DNA of 64,000 nt from Plazaster borealis (Eukaryota; Echinodermata; Asteroidea; Forcipulatida; Labidiasteridae). The stretch lies in assembly GCA_021014325.1 (NCBI GenBank), contig CM037472.1, positions 16,911,063-16,975,062 of the forward strand, read 5' to 3'. Below, in pieces: positions 1 through 13,618 of the stretch; position 1 is the stretch's first letter, and every line of letters begins with the position of its first letter. The position numbers and the translations under genes were made by a program. The notes below the pieces were generated by a model that saw only the letters and a list, made by a program, of their open reading frames with translations, was not told where the DNA came from and ran no database searches.

Positions 1-573
1 TATAGTGATTCGTTAAGTTTGGCTTTTAAATTTGAATTGTGAACCCATCAATATGTTTATGGAAAATAACAAATCCTGTAATATCTCTTTAATATTTCAA
101 TTCAGTTCATTTGACTTTAGTAACAGGAAATTTGTTTCGGCTTTTACATCAAGTAAAGTAACATTTAACAAAAACTAGTTAATACTAGTTTTTGAGGAAA
201 TGTATCTTATAAGTTGATCTTGAAAACCAGAAATCTGCAGTGTAATTCAAAACTCCCTAATCTATAAGTCTGATCATAATTTTTGATTTTCACTACACAC
301 ATAAGGTACATGGGCTCATAAAATTAAGACGGTGGTCTTCAGCCTGATTGGAGTAGTAGTTCTTTGCATAGTCGTTACCTTGGTTGTATTCATTGTGGTA
401 AGTTACATTAGTGATGGAGTCAGAAATGACAGTTTTGTCTATAGCTAAATCTATACCAATAGATTAATTCAAGCAAAAATCGTGTGCTGCCACTACTGCT
501 GGGTAGGCAAAATTCCATTAAATTTCGCCTGGCATTCATATTTGTACGAATCACAAGAATCGTTTATCAATGG

Positions 574-920
574 CGAGTCGTGGCCGAGCGGTCTAGTCCA
601 CCGGACCCAAGCTCTGGTGTTGTCGGCAGCAGAGTGTGGGTTCGATTCCCGGTCATGACACTTGTGCCCTTGAGCAAGGCACTTACCATAATTGCTTCGT
701 AAAAAGTTGGGAAGGTAGTGTATTCTGCTCTACCAGCCAGGCTCCTAGTGGATGATACCCACATGCCTACATTCTTACAGACTGTGAAGGGGGGGGGGGT
801 AACTCTGATTCAGCACTAGGAGTAGGTGGCAATGTGCCCCTGGTGACACTTGATTTGGGTCAACAGCACAAATCAATTAGATGTAGCCCTCACCTTAAGG
901 TGGCTGTCCGGCTTGTGATG
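574..920 (+). mobile_element. tRNA-derived SINE, family D
   Basis: Starts with a tRNA-like head (GTGGCCGAGCGG A-box region, GGTTCGATTCC B-box), then a body containing ACACTTGTGCCCTTGAGCAA. The same head and body recur at 3425, 24310, 25977, 49683, 52262 (inverted) and 55296. The 3' end is diverged and approximate. The head looks derived from a Ser/Leu-type long-arm tRNA, but it is not a functional tRNA gene. Confidence 0.8.
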
Positions 921-2834
921 TGAGGGAATTTCTCATTAAAACAAAACTTTTGGTAGAGCCAGGGCAGTGTGATGTGAGATACATTTGTATCCAAGCAGCA
1001 ATGTGTCCCCCAGTAAAACTAGTACAGGGCTGGTACAACATTGCCTTTGAAGATAGCATCCAAAGCCAAAGGTATTCAGTTCAGACGAGGCCATATAAAG
1101 GTAACCAGTGTCAGCTGAAGTTTGCAAAAGTCATTTGTTAAAAAAAAACCTGTGTTAAGTTTTCTTAATGTGAGTATAGTGTCAGGAGCTAGGGCGGACT
1201 TTACCAAAACATCTATCTTTGCTTGAATGTTGTTTGTGCCGGCGACAGATACTGCAATGTACTCAAGACTGATGGTCACCAGCTGGTGACTGTTGGCAAA
1301 AATCTTGCATAAAAAACAGCGAACCAACTCATGTCAGGCTTCATACAAACTCCAGACCTTGACCCTTACACTCTGGTCACAAATTTGAACCCAGCCTGTC
1401 ACCGTATTTTTATTTTATTTGTGTTAATGCAGTACCGTATCATCAAGAAAAACAATGTGACCCCTCAAGACAAAAAAGCCACCATGCCTCAACAGAACTA
1501 TGTGAGTACAGTATTTAGATTGTAGCTTTATGGGTGCCACTAAAACATGACTGGGGGGAGGGGTTTGAAATGGTTTATTGCAAAGAATTATTTTCAACAT
1601 TGACATCAAGACTTTCTCCCTAGATTTTTCAATATTGACCCAATTCACCTGACGTAATCATCAACAACTTACAATTAGAAGCAATTTTTCGGTCAAAAAA
1701 ATGCTTGTGCGCACACAGGGTGCCAGACTACACTGCACATCAGGTTGTGCTACATTTTGGCTAAAACTGGTATCAGCAACCACGTGACCAAAGGAAAAAC
1801 GGGTCCTTTCATGTCACAACTCTCTCATTACACAGCTCATGGCTTACACACATGCCTGCATGATATTTGTAACTATGAAAACCCTGGTGAGTCTGCTGCC
1901 ACCTAGTGTCTGGACAGTCTCAAGTTCAATCATGACATCACCACTTCCTGTTGTACCAATGTACATGGCATTGAACACATTGTCATTCTTGTTTTTGTCT
2001 GTTTCTGCCTTACTCTTAGATGATGAATCAAGACAAGGCTTTAGAAGCTGGTGCCCTCCCAGCTAAGGTATAGTGAACTACCTTGCCCAAGCTTAATGAC
2101 AGAAGATCAGTCGGTTTCTTTCGTTAAGGTGATTGTCACTAAGTGCTAGTTTTGACTAATGCAAGGAAGCTGTGAAAATGGGAGTGCCATCCCTTTTGTC
2201 TTATTCTTACTATAAAATGGATGGTTGTATAGACGATGTGACCTGTGACATCACATGTTTACAAAAGAGCCACCAAGCCTAGACTTCCTGCAGGCACGGT
2301 TTGTACACAGCTCAATGGGAAGAAACCATAAAAACTTAATTTTATGGAGATTGCACTGTCTAATTTTTTTCAACCTTTGATATGATGAAAGTGGGCACAT
2401 CTCAAAACTTGTTCAGCTGTTACTTTTATAACTCTTGGATTTATGTGGAAATTATGACACAAAATGAAAACTTTCCCATATGACTAGTGCAGTATCTTGC
2501 CTGCCAGAAAGGCCCAAGAATGTACAAGGTCACACTTATTGTAAACAAAGGTCACAAGGTCTATATTTTTTATAGAAAAAAATTACGAGGAGTTTAACTG
2601 CACTTTATATATATTGTTTACACTTGTGTTTATAAATTAAATTTATGTCTTGGAAATATATCTTTTTATTTTTAAGCACTATAAATTTTAGTACCAAGGT
2701 TTTTAAGTGCACAAAATTGGGCTTTAGTCTTGGTCCTTCATTGTATACATTGGAGTGTCAAGGCCTAGCAATATTTATGCACTGGACTTGCTCCACGGTT
2801 ACTTTACTTTGGTCAATCGTGATCACTGTTACCA

Positions 2835-3018
2835 GACCCCAATTTCATAGAGCTGCTTATAAGCACAAAACAATTTTGCTTACAAGAATAAGGTTACCAG
2901 CCAGAGTACCATGTCACATGTACAGTATTTAACTGGTTTCCTGCATAGTTTTTCTAAGCAGAACAAAATGTTCAGCAAATATTTTAGCTTCAAAAGCAGC
3001 TCTATGAAATTGGGCCCT
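2835..3018. mobile_element. Foldback MITE, family A
   Basis: Ends are inverted copies of CCCAATTTCATAGAGCTGCT, with loosely paired interior containing GCAGAA words. One of seven copies in the window. Confidence 0.8.
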
Positions 3019-3112
3019 ACTTCTGTGTTTCCCCTGGGTGATGAACTGAGCGTGGTACAAATTCAAATTGACGATTAAAGTAAATTTATGCAGTCTGTAA
3101 ACTGACAAGAAC

Positions 3113-3249
3113 AGGCCTGGAATTGAACAAAGGCCACAGAGGCCATGGCCTCCGTTGCCCTGGTCTTGGACTTTAAGATTATCCAAATGAAGTGCCCTTT
3201 GCAAAATGAAAATGGCCTTGCCCTCTCAAAGATGAATTTCCAGGCCTGC
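3113..3249 (-). repeat. Interspersed repeat, family C (inverted copy)
   Basis: Bounded by AGGCCTG at both ends; contains CAGAGGCCATGGCCTC and, on the minus strand, GGGCAAGGCCATTTTCATTT. Other copies at 7161, 14431, 23449 and 39549. Confidence 0.75.
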
Positions 3250-3424
3250 AAGAATACAGCAATCACACAAAATGCCCGATGATTCCATCCACACATCTAA
3301 ATTTTGAGTTTATGATACACAGAGGTCTGGGGAAAAGCTCATAAATGACACATCATTTCCTTTAGGTGGTGGCATTTCCGAGGTGGTGACATTGGTTGAA
3401 ACTGAGCAAGGTGGTCACTGAAAG

Positions 3425-3660
3425 TAGCGAAGTAGGTCGCCTCGCATTTTGATTGGCAGGGGTAAGGTTCGGTCTCGGTAGCGGTACTTGTGTCCTTGAG
3501 CAAGACACTTCACCTTGTCATTGCTCTGTCCTTTGTATGGGACATTGTTTATGTACACAAAATACCCAGGACACTTTAAATGAGCGAGAAGAGTCCCTGT
3601 CTTTCCCGCAATGTCAACAAATTGTACCTCCTTCACCTACTTGTGAAAATAGCAGTATAG
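3425..3660 (+). mobile_element. Diverged SINE, family D
   Basis: Carries the body motif TTGTGTCCTTGAGCAAGACA and downstream GGGACATTG, but the tRNA-like head is badly eroded. Confidence 0.6.
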
Positions 3661-3713
3661 TTTCCGTACGCACTGTGATGCCAATGAGTAAAAATACTAT
3701 TTAAAATGCCCAG

Positions 3714-3734
3714 ATTATTATTATTATTATTATT
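3714..3734. repeat. (ATT)n microsatellite
   Basis: About seven ATT units. Similar short ATT runs occur at 4066-4082 and 54420-54438. Confidence 0.9.
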
Positions 3735-5329
3735 GATGGTATTAGGACAGAAATTATATATTAGGCTAGAATTGATTTATGTAAACCTCTTACCAAACTG
3801 TTTAATTTAATATGGGAGACCGAGAAAGTACCGGTCTACCGGTTTTCCGGATGTTAGTGAACAAACTGTGAGCTGCCAAGTACACTGGCTCAGCACATAA
3901 TTGTTTATTTTTTCTGGTTCATTGCAAATTTTTCAGATTACCAAATGTTTGACTGCATTTATTTAACTCATTGTACATGTTGTAGGCCCACTTGCTTCTG
4001 CATCTCTCCTGCGCCAGGAGTGTCTTTTTAGACAGACATGGCACATTATAAATGGCCACTATTAGTATTATTATTATTATTAATGTATTCTTTGACCGTG
4101 TCTTGCTAGATTCACCTTTGAAAGGTACTTTTTTTAGGACCTTTAAACAGTACAGAGTGTCCCAGTAATGATGGAAAACACTGGTACCGGACATGTGAAA
4201 CTTAACTAAAATGGATTGGTCTGTAGGTTCAAATTGCAGGGAGCTATTACAGGACACCGGATGTCAAGATATCACATGGATATCATCATCGGGAAGCTTT
4301 CAAATAATCTGAACTGAAATGTAAACTTCTCTCACAGACATCTACATTGGTCATGTTGCACATGAAGACCATTAAGGACAAAGTAAAGGACTTGCCATTA
4401 TACGAACAAAGGTGCTTTATTTGTGTCTGGATAAACTGTAAAAGTTAATATTTTTTCAAAAATATAATTACAAAAATACAGGTCATTAACAATAAATGAC
4501 GTCATAATTTGTTTGTGGTTCGAGCAACAAAGTCGTATTACACATACAACGTTTGCACTGAGAATTATGACGTTATTCCCTATGGACTGCACGTGGCGCA
4601 GGTTTGTGCTTCAAAGTAGTATCTTCAAGATATGACCTTTTGACCAATCTATACTGTGTGTAATGTCAGTGCAAAAAGGTATTAACAAGTATCATGTTAA
4701 TTAAGGCATAAAACTTGTTTTATACGTAATTAAGTGTAGATATAACTTATAATGTTTATTATAAATTTCTTCATAATTCCTATGTACAAGTTGACTTTTC
4801 TCAAACAACCAGTGATTGTTTAAAACGTCCCCAAACCTTAAAAAGTGATTTATGCAAAACAACGAAATTTAAGTTACGCCCTTATTGCAATGACGCAATG
4901 ATTTTCTCAGGTTGTTTGTACTGCATGTTTATTCTTCTAAAAGAATGTCGTTTTCTCAAATATATCACTCAATGTGAAATTATTGACGGTACTATACCAG
5001 TTGTTTATGTCTCTATCTGAAATTGTAAAGTTTTTAAATAAGTTTAAGAGGTATTCTATCATTCATGTGTTGATTTTATAAATACTCGCCTATTGTATGT
5101 GGAGGGTTTATTTTTTAATGTAGATTATAGATTTTTGATTCTACAATAAATTTCGGCAAATTTATCAAATAAATATATTTTATGAAGTCTCCAATGTTGT
5201 ACGTTATTTAGCTCTACCTTCAGACATGTCAGACTGTTCGGCAGAAATGTTTAGAATCGTGTTTGTACTTTTGATCAAGGTTGTAAATATGGATGCCATC
5301 CATTTTCATGTACTTTTAAAATAATGTAC

Positions 5330-5696
5330 TTAAGGGCACTGAACACGTTTGGAAATTGTCAAAGACCATGTTATCACTTGTATCCCAACATATGCATAAA
5401 ATAACAAGCCTGTGAAAATTTGGGCTCAATTGGTCATTGAAGTTGCAAGAAAATGATGAAAGAAAAAACACCCTTGTACAAATTTGTGTGCTTTCAGATA
5501 GGAATAAAAACTACTTGCAAGAAGTTTTTATTATTTTATTGAGAAATCGCCTCTTTCTCAAAAACTACGTTACTTCAGAGGGAGTCGTTTCCTACAATGT
5601 TTTATACTATCAACAGCTCTCCGTTGCTTGTTACCAAGTAAGTTTTTATGCTAATATTTGTTTTGAGTCATTACCAAACTTGTACGATACCTTTAA
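5330..5696 (+). mobile_element. TTAA-bounded MITE, family B, copy 1
   Basis: Runs from TTAAGGGCACTGAACACGTT to GTACGATACCTTTAA. Interior contains the hairpin word CTTGCAAGAAG and CAACAGCTCTCCGTTGC. Six copies share this structure. The ORF inside is a repeat artefact. Confidence 0.85.
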
Positions 5697-6344
5697 ATGA
5701 CTCACATTTCATACTATGATAAAACATCACCATAGGATTGTGGAACAATACCCTTCAGTGTTTGGGAATGTATTTTGAAGATAATTTTGTCATCTTGCAA
5801 CATTTCTAGGAAAATGATAAACGGTAAACCCCCTGTTCAGTCTTCGATCACAAGCAACATGTGGGGTTCAAGTAACTTTACCAACTTTCCATTGCAACAG
5901 ATTACAAAATTTAAAGTCATGGACCACTGATAACTTGTGGTTTGTTTTTTCCCCTTGATGTTTTTTTTTTTTTTAACAAGATTTTGCTACAAAAAAATTT
6001 CTTGACAGGTTGGGCCATACAGCGAGTGGTCTTTGGATCATTTCCAATGAGGAAGTGTCATGAAATGCCTGTTGGGAAGCAGAAATGTCGGTGGAAACTT
6101 AACGACAGGGCTCCATGGGGGGGAAACACCAAGAGATACATGTACGGTACATGGACATTATACACTTTACTGCTATCATTAAATCTTTCCTGTTTCTTCT
6201 CACAATAAATAAATACAATAAGCTGTCAAGACACTTCACTACTTCTTTAGTTACAAACCAATATCTAAAGGTCAAGTCAGAATGATAATACAAACAGACT
6301 GTTTTGGGATTCATCCGTTGCTTCTGTTTTTGAATAATGTTAAC

Positions 6345-6721
6345 TATAGTTTTGGGTTGGTAATTGTCACAGACCAGTGTTCTCACTTGGTGTATCCCAA
6401 CATATGCATAAAATAACAAGCCTGTGAAAATTTGGGCTCAATTGGTCATCGAAGTTGCAAGAAAATGATGAAAGAAAAAACACCCTTGTTGTACAAATTT
6501 GTGTGCTTTCAGATGTAGGAACAAAAACTTCTTGCAAGAAGTTTTTATTATTTTAGTGAGAAATTACCTCTTTCTCAAAAACTACGTTACTTCAGAGGGA
6601 GTCGTTTCTCACAATGTTTTATACTATCAACAGCTCTCCGTTGCTCGTACCAAGTCAGTTTTTATGCTAATGTATATATTTACCAATATATGTAATTACC
6701 AAATGTGTACAGTGCCTTTAA
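6345..6721 (+). mobile_element. TTAA-bounded MITE, family B, copy 2
   Basis: Same interior as the copy at 5330, with a diverged 5' end and an intact TGTACAGTGCCTTTAA end. Confidence 0.85.
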
Positions 6722-7160
6722 TAATAAATACAAAAAGTCCAATTAGAAAGGTCAATCAGTTCAAGAAGTTAAATTCATGACAGTTATTTATGTTTGGATT
6801 CGGGATATTTAAAAAGGAAAGTTATCCTTCCAGAAATAAGGTGAGTTGACCGTGGCAATTCCAAGAAAGGGTTATCAGTCCAAAATAGCTAAATGGAGAA
6901 CCACCCACTTTTTGAAGAAGTGGGTTTTTATACTATTGTAGTCACATGGCCTAGCACTTGAACTAAAAAACTGATTTCTTGAAACGACAGCTTTTCAGAT
7001 TGAAACCTTTGAAAAAAGGGAAGGAAAGGGACAAGTAACAATTTTTACTTGAAGTTGACTGTTTTAATGAAAGTAACCTTTTTTCTTCTTCATGTTTTCT
7101 GGTAGACTTTACCATTCCTAATTACCACAAGCATGTTCCTGTTCGATGAGCAGGTGAAAA

Positions 7161-7570
7161 GGCCTGGAATTTCAACTTAGAAAGGGCAAGGCCATTTTCA
7201 TTTTTGCAAAGGGCATTTCCATTGAGAATTCTCAAAGTCCATGGGAAGCTTTTGAAGGGGCGCCCAAGGCCAAGACCAGGGCAATAGAGGTGAGACCAGG
7301 GCAATAGAGGCGAGACCCGGACAACAGAGGCCAAGACAAGGGAAACAGAGGCCAAGACCAGAGCAGCTGAGGCCAAGACCATGGTAAGGGAGGCAACAGA
7401 GGCAAAGACAGAGGCCAAGACCCGGGGCATTAGAGGCTAAGACCAGGGCAACAGAGGCCAAGACAAGGGCAACGGGGTCCACAACTAGAGCTACAGAGGC
7501 CAAGACCAGAGCGACAGAGGCCAAGACCAAGGCAAAAGGGGCCATGGCCTTTGTGACGAATCAGGCCTGG
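7161..7570 (+). repeat. Family C repeat with an expanded 20-21 bp minisatellite
   Basis: Begins GGCCTGGAATTTCA and ends AGGCCTG like the other family-C copies, but between 7269 and 7545 the unit CCAAGACCAGGGCAACAGAGG is repeated about 13 times with variants of 12 to 30 bases. Elsewhere this unit occurs about once. On the minus strand the array reads as LVLASVA repeats, which is not a gene. Confidence 0.9.
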
Positions 7571-8116
7571 GTATCAATCCTATGTAATAGGTTTACCAGG
7601 ATACAGGTTCAACAATATAACCTAAACCAGGAAGTCTGAACAAGTATTGCATGAACGTATGTAATTTATGTGCAAAATGGTATCATTTGACAGATCATAG
7701 CCTTTGGTCAGGGTGGGGCCCTTTACTGTTGTAATACAATACATGTGCATTAGAAGAAAAACCCTGCAAGGATAACCACTCCATGGTTCACGTAGGCTCT
7801 AAACCGATAGATTGCCGAGTAGGCTACATCTTACTTGACATTGTAGGCCCACATGCATGACATAGTACAAATTGCCATCACAGTATTATGGGTAGAAGGG
7901 TCTACTAATCCATTTTACCAGAAGACCTGCATTATATCATAAAGCAAGATGAACATGGATTTTCTTTTGCGGGGAGAAAGGGTAGTGGAGGGGATATTGT
8001 ACCATTCTTCGACATACCACATGCCAAGTGCACCTTTATACGCCTATATGAACATGGTTGGGGTTTGTTCTTTCACAATGACAAGTTCATGTGTACACTC
8101 GTGGACAAGTTGTTAA

Positions 8117-8281
8117 ATGTTTGTTGGGCGATAGCGGCTGTCACATGACTAAACTCTCGCGAGACTGCTGCTCCTGTGAGACTTCTGCTCTCGCGACGAC
8201 AACTGCCCCAATTAAGTCGGGAGCCAACAGTCTCGCGAGAGAAGTGTAGTCGCGTGACAGCCGTTAACGTGACAAACATCT
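8117..8281. repeat. Foldback element rich in CTCGCGAG
   Basis: Inverted ends ATGTTTGT and CGGCTGTCAC, with TCTCGCGAGAC near 8156 and its inverted match near 8231, plus a further CTCTCGCGA. About 165 bases. No transposase or gene. Confidence 0.75.
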
Positions 8282-9343
8282 AAAGGACTTATCCACAAGT
8301 CTAAATCATGTAGGGAGAGGGGAGGTCAGACCTTCCTGAGTGCAAAAGAATATACGGGCAAACATGTAGCTCAGGTACATCATGAGCGGCTGCAATCTCC
8401 CCTTCCTCCATGCTACAACAGCCCTCATATCTAAATATTTACATTAAGTGAATGACCCTGTGATAAAAACTATATTCCCTAGCCCGCAATATCCAATTAT
8501 TGGATTAGCAATGCAACCACGATCCACTTTTAATGGATCACCACTTCACGTGAAGACTTCATGGACCAGTGAGCAATGTACGCAACGACGTACAAGTACA
8601 TGTAAAATATTTGTCTGTTGCATTTGCACCCACCGTCCATTATGTACAGTTCGTTTTCCTCTCTTCTCTACCTACAAACATGCACACTGCAGGTGGGTCC
8701 CAAATGTACAAATTGATTTTATTCTTTAAATTAGTTAAATTTTGGCTGGGTTCTTGCTCGGTCTGTTGCACAATTAAACTAGCTTTATATAGAATGAAAG
8801 TACAATGGGGGTCCATGTGCCAAGGAAAAATTGTGGGTTTGGGAGAGGGGGGTTGGTTAGGATGAATGCAGGATGAATGCATAATGAAATCTAAACTTTC
8901 ATATCAGACCAAAAGATATATCGGCATTCGGTTACAATTCACAGTAGTGACTGCTCGGTCGTTTATTATGATTACCATTTTGTTTTCAAATCATACTACA
9001 CAAACACGTAGCTGCCTCAATGTTTGGGGTAGTAAATCCGCTAAACTTTTAACAATACATGTGATATATTTGCACTTTAATAAACCAGTGAACAATACAT
9101 GTAAGTTGGCCGATAAAGTTTCATGTTGGTGATTTTGTTCGTCAATGATATTTTCAATACAGTTCCTTCCTCAAACAGTGCTGGCTTCAATACTTACAGG
9201 TGTATGAATTTGTTTTATTTAAGTGATTTCCTACTTTCTAAATAATGAAACTGACAAGGCCTTGGGTATACAAGAAACAAAACAAAAAAGTGATTCCTTG
9301 TACCTGACTATAACCCATATACAATAGTCATTATAAAATGCAC

Positions 9344-9676
9344 TTAAAGGTACCTATTATACAAGATTGGTTAGGATAAAAAACATAATTGTTTATAGTC
9401 TGAAAGCTTACTGATTATGAAGTTCATACTAGAACCATTTTTTTCTGTGAATTATTTCCCTCTGAAATGAAGTCAACTTGATTCTGAAAACCTAAAAACA
9501 AGGTGTTTACATGCTGAAATTTGTGCATCTTTTCACTATTTTCTCCTGACCCACACAGCGGAATACGGATTAAGCCCAAATTGTTTACAGGTTTGTTATT
9601 TCATGGTTGACCAAACAAAGCATGAACAATCTGCAACTATTTTGTCAGCTCTACCAATCCTGTATAATACCTTTAA
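9344..9676. mobile_element. TTAA-bounded MITE
   Basis: Left end TTAAAGGTACCTATTATACA and right end TGTATAATACCTTTAA are inverted copies. Interior resembles family B only in layout, so it is a related but separate family. Confidence 0.8.
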
Positions 9677-9893
9677 CATGTTTCATTGCTGTCATCATGT
9701 AGTCAGAGTATGTACAGTTTGACAAGTTCACCCAAAGCAAAAGTCATATAAATCAACATTTATTTGAAGTTTCAAAACACAAGGAAGAGATTTTAAAAAC
9801 CATTCATACAGTTTAGTCATGAGATGCAAGAAATAAGGTTTGCCCTTAACTTTTTCAGTGACAAGCCAGTAGGAGCAGTGAGCTGGGCCCAAT

Positions 9894-10138
9894 TTCATGG
9901 CTCTGCTTACCGCCAAATTCTGCGCTTGCGATCTCCATTCCCCGCTTACCGAGCAAGCGCCGAATTTCTGCGCTAGCTGTGTAAGCGAAGAATGCCTAGT
10001 AACGTGGACTACGCACGCGCACAAGCAAAAATTCCCTGCTAACCTGTGAAATACGCTTGACGTAAGCGCGGAATTCCCTGCTTCTGTAAGCGCCGATTCT
10101 TTGCTTACGGTAAGCAGAGCCATGAAATTGGGCCCTGG
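9894..10138. mobile_element. Foldback MITE, family A (TGGCTCTGCTTACCG subtype)
   Basis: Ends GGGCCCAATTTCATGGCTCT and its inverse. Interior has many TAAGCG and GCGCTTAC words that can pair along the whole length. Confidence 0.8.
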
Positions 10139-10594
10139 TCATTACAACGACCTGCCAGATTTTGTTATTGATCCATATTTGAAGATTTCCTTTCAACAAT
10201 ATCGTTTGCATTGGACGTGTAATTTCAAATTCAAATAATAGTATAATTAATGGTTTTATAGAAGTGGCAAAAAATAAACTACACAGACAGAGTAGTTGGA
10301 CGTAACTTTAACTGGTCCTCGGGTGTTTTATCTGGCATTTTGGCCAATAATCAAACCACTGTTGTTAGGGCAAACACCAAGAAAATTCACAATGAGTTTA
10401 TGATTTAAAGTATGTTATTCTGCCTTCCAAGAGCAATGCATTGACCTCTTATCTTTGACCCACTTGTGGCTCAATGTATCCGACTCACTTGTGGCTCAAG
10501 CTCAAGGTAATGAAGCCGAGGCTAGCCAAGGGTACATGTAATGTACCTAACACGCCTCTCAATAGACAGTGCAAGTATCACATATTTTAACTTC

Positions 10595-10785
10595 TGGGCC
10601 CAATTTTATAGAGCTGCTTAAGCAGAAATCAGTACTTTAAAAATGTCTGCTAGGCAATAATAAGCAGTTAACAGATTGTACATGTGACATGGTATCTTTG
10701 GTTGGTTACCTTATTCTGGTGAGCAGAATTTTGCTGTGCTAAGTTAATTTTTGTGTTAAAAGCAGCTCTATGAAATTGGACCCTG
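10595..10785. mobile_element. Foldback MITE, family A
   Basis: Ends GGGCCCAATTTTATAGAGCT and AGCTCTATGAAATTGGACCC. Confidence 0.8.
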
Positions 10786-12220
10786 GTGACCTTTAGGAAC
10801 CTTGTATAGAAGTTTCAACATGTGGAGGAAACAAATTTTAAAATGAAAGCACCAGACAGCAACCTGTTACATGTAAGTACCCATTTGACAATTACCAGCA
10901 AAAAATGTTTTTGGATTTCAATGCATCTTTATTTGAGATAGAACAGGTCAAATACTACATTCAAGGGCTCAACGATTACATTTCCTTAAAGGTAGTACTT
11001 TGTTTTTATTTTATAGATTTTAATTTGCATTCCTGCTTTTTGTTAATAATAGATACATAATAATAAAATACTCAGAACAATTACACGGGAAAGTCTACCC
11101 ATTGACACCAAGGACTTGTTGTTATCAAAGGTCCTTCACTCAACAGGTACCCCTTGATATTTAGCTTTGCATTAACACTACGACACTTTCTCTTTAAAGT
11201 TCAACTAGAAAAAAAAACAATAGTGGTGAAGAAGAAGAACATTGAGAGGCAATTCATTTTCACACACAGTATGTACATGTTTCGTGCCATGCCCATACTA
11301 CTGTTTCATGCCATGCACATGGTACATGTACATTGTACATGTACATGTAATGTACAATGTATGTTGTAGATCGATACGATCATAGTGATAGGACCCACCC
11401 CCTTATGAATTGACTAGTCTGTTTCTGTTCAGTACTGCACACAAACTCCACAATCGGGATATCAATGGTGCAGGCGCGTGGTGGCTAGTAGTGGATCTAA
11501 ACCACTAGTCATACCATATGTCATACGTTCACAAGGCGCAGGTGCATGGCACATTTTGGGTTTGGCAAGGTGAGCTGATCAAAGATTGTTAGAGCGCTGA
11601 AGATGGGGAAGTCTGGCTTAAACATGAAATGTCCACTGGACGCCATGTCCACTGGATGCAACAATAGATCCATGCCAGACAATGACCAATTGCTATCAAT
11701 TAACAAAACATTTGCTTGCTGAAATGGCGCCCATGCATTTTTCATGTTCAAACAATAGATAGAGCTTCAGCCACCCATCTTGCACCTTTGGCTCTTTATT
11801 ATCTTTGGTGACATGCATATCCTGGCCACGTGAGCATCATTGCTTGCCAGTTTAGCAGTGGGCATGGCTTAATGGATTGGTCTATTGGAAGGAACAATCT
11901 GTAGAAATGTACCGGTAAATCACTGTTAGTGTAACTGCATATAAATTATCATTGGATACAAAGTTGTAAAATATACTTTGGATTACTTCTAAGTCAAAAC
12001 TTGAAATTCTGAACTTTCAGAAGTAAGGATTTGATTCAATATTTTTAAGAAATGAAAATAATCATTTAGTTTGTATCGCAACAAAATTAATATCCTGACA
12101 TTACATGTATAATATTATGGGCACAATTCATGCATTTATTTCCCCCACAAAAAAAAACATCAGAAAGAAAATTTAATAAACAAACAGTGTGCACTGTACA
12201 GTGTATGTATTGTATACATG

Positions 12221-12597
12221 TTAAAGGTATCGTACACGTTTGGTAATGACTCAAAACAAATATTAGCATAAAAACTTACTTGGTAACAAGCAACGGAGAG
12301 CTGTTGATAGTATAAAACATTGTAGGAAACCACTCCCTCTGAAGTAATGTAGTTTTTGAGAAAGAGGTAATTTCTCACTAAAATAATAATAAAAACTTCC
12401 TGCAAGAAGTTTTTATTCCTATCTGAAAGCACACAAATTTGTACAACAAGGGTGTTTTTTCTTTCATCATTTTCTTGCAACTTCGATGACCAATTGAGCC
12501 CAAATTTTCACAGGCTTGTTATTTTATGCATATGTTGGGATACACCAAGTGAGAACACTGGTCTTTGACAATTTCCAAACGTGTTCAGTGCCTTTAA
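12221..12597 (-). mobile_element. TTAA-bounded MITE, family B, copy 3 (inverted)
   Basis: TTAAAGGTATCGTACACGTT to GTGTTCAGTGCCTTTAA; nearly full length and close in sequence to the copies at 43524 and 5330. Confidence 0.88.
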
Positions 12598-13381
12598 GAC
12601 ATGTGTATGAATCATTTCAAACAACACAGTGTTCATAATTTTATAAATTTAAGAGCTACATGTCTAATAAGGAGCAAACAATAATGAGATATATATATTT
12701 TGTAATTTTGTGATAAACATGTTTGATTTCATGACCAGTACAGCCACGCAAAACATAGTGCATTTGAAATGCTCGAAAATGCAACAACAAAATTCAAGAA
12801 ATTCTGTCCAATCAACTGCTTTAAAAATGTGTAGCTACAGCAGATGTTAAATGATACACACAGTATACATATATCCAGATTACAACATATAGTTCAATAA
12901 ACAAAGATTATTTACATGGTATTTACTTTATAGAGTAGAAATAGTACTTTTGAAACCTAACACAAACTACAATGTACCAGTTTTGGTAATTAACATACAA
13001 ACCTAAATAGTATAGAACTTCTTTTTCCAGAAAAAAAATAATTTAAACAATAAGAAATTTTAACAATTGAAAAGTGGGTGGGTAGGCAGTAATATTTGCG
13101 GACAATGTTTTACTTTAGTCAAACAAGCACAATGTGATAAGTATTTGTCATATCATCTTATACATGTTAATGCATGGTTTTTGTTGACAACGTACCGAGT
13201 ACCAACCATACATATAATCACACAAAACGTAAACCATACAAAAAATAATGTAATCGGACAATATGTAAATCGTACAATACATAGTCGTTCAATATGTAAA
13301 TTGTACGATGTACATACACATGTACAAATGTAGTTACTAAATACACTGTATAAATTTATCTTTTAATACAGGCACAACACT

Positions 13382-13618
13382 CAGGGCTCGAAATTCACAC
13401 TGGACCGCAAGCCCAAGTATTGAAGAATAATTACCCCTAACACAAATGAGATAAATCTACTCTTAGTGCTTGTTCGAAATTAGAACAGTTCAAATTGTTT
13501 TGTTTCTCTCATTGCAATTCTGGTATTGTAAAAAAAATTCTAGTCCAGTAAACATTTTGAGCTACATGTACAAGCCCTGCGGTTCTGGGGATTTTGCCCC
13601 CAAATTCAAACCCTGAAC
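13382..13618. mobile_element. Interspersed repeat, family G
   Basis: Begins CAGGGCTCGAAATT and ends with TTCAAACCCTG; contains ATGAGATAAATCTACTCTTA. Related copies at 50307 and 58681 (inverted) and a partial one at 42868. Confidence 0.7.

Noticed and set aside
578..660. tRNA gene
   Set aside because: A and B boxes are present, but a matching acceptor stem is not evident and the sequence continues into a SINE body shared with six other loci.
5437..6780. Plus-strand ORFs containing VFIILxRNxLFLKNYVTSEG, also at 43652 and inverted at 12160 and 33449
   Set aside because: The similarity among them comes from the family B MITE; frames are broken differently in each copy and no protein family matches.
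7122..7545. Long minus-strand ORFs reading LVLASVALVLAS
   Set aside because: They are translations of the 20-21 bp minisatellite, whose unit length happens to keep frame; no start context, no family, low complexity.
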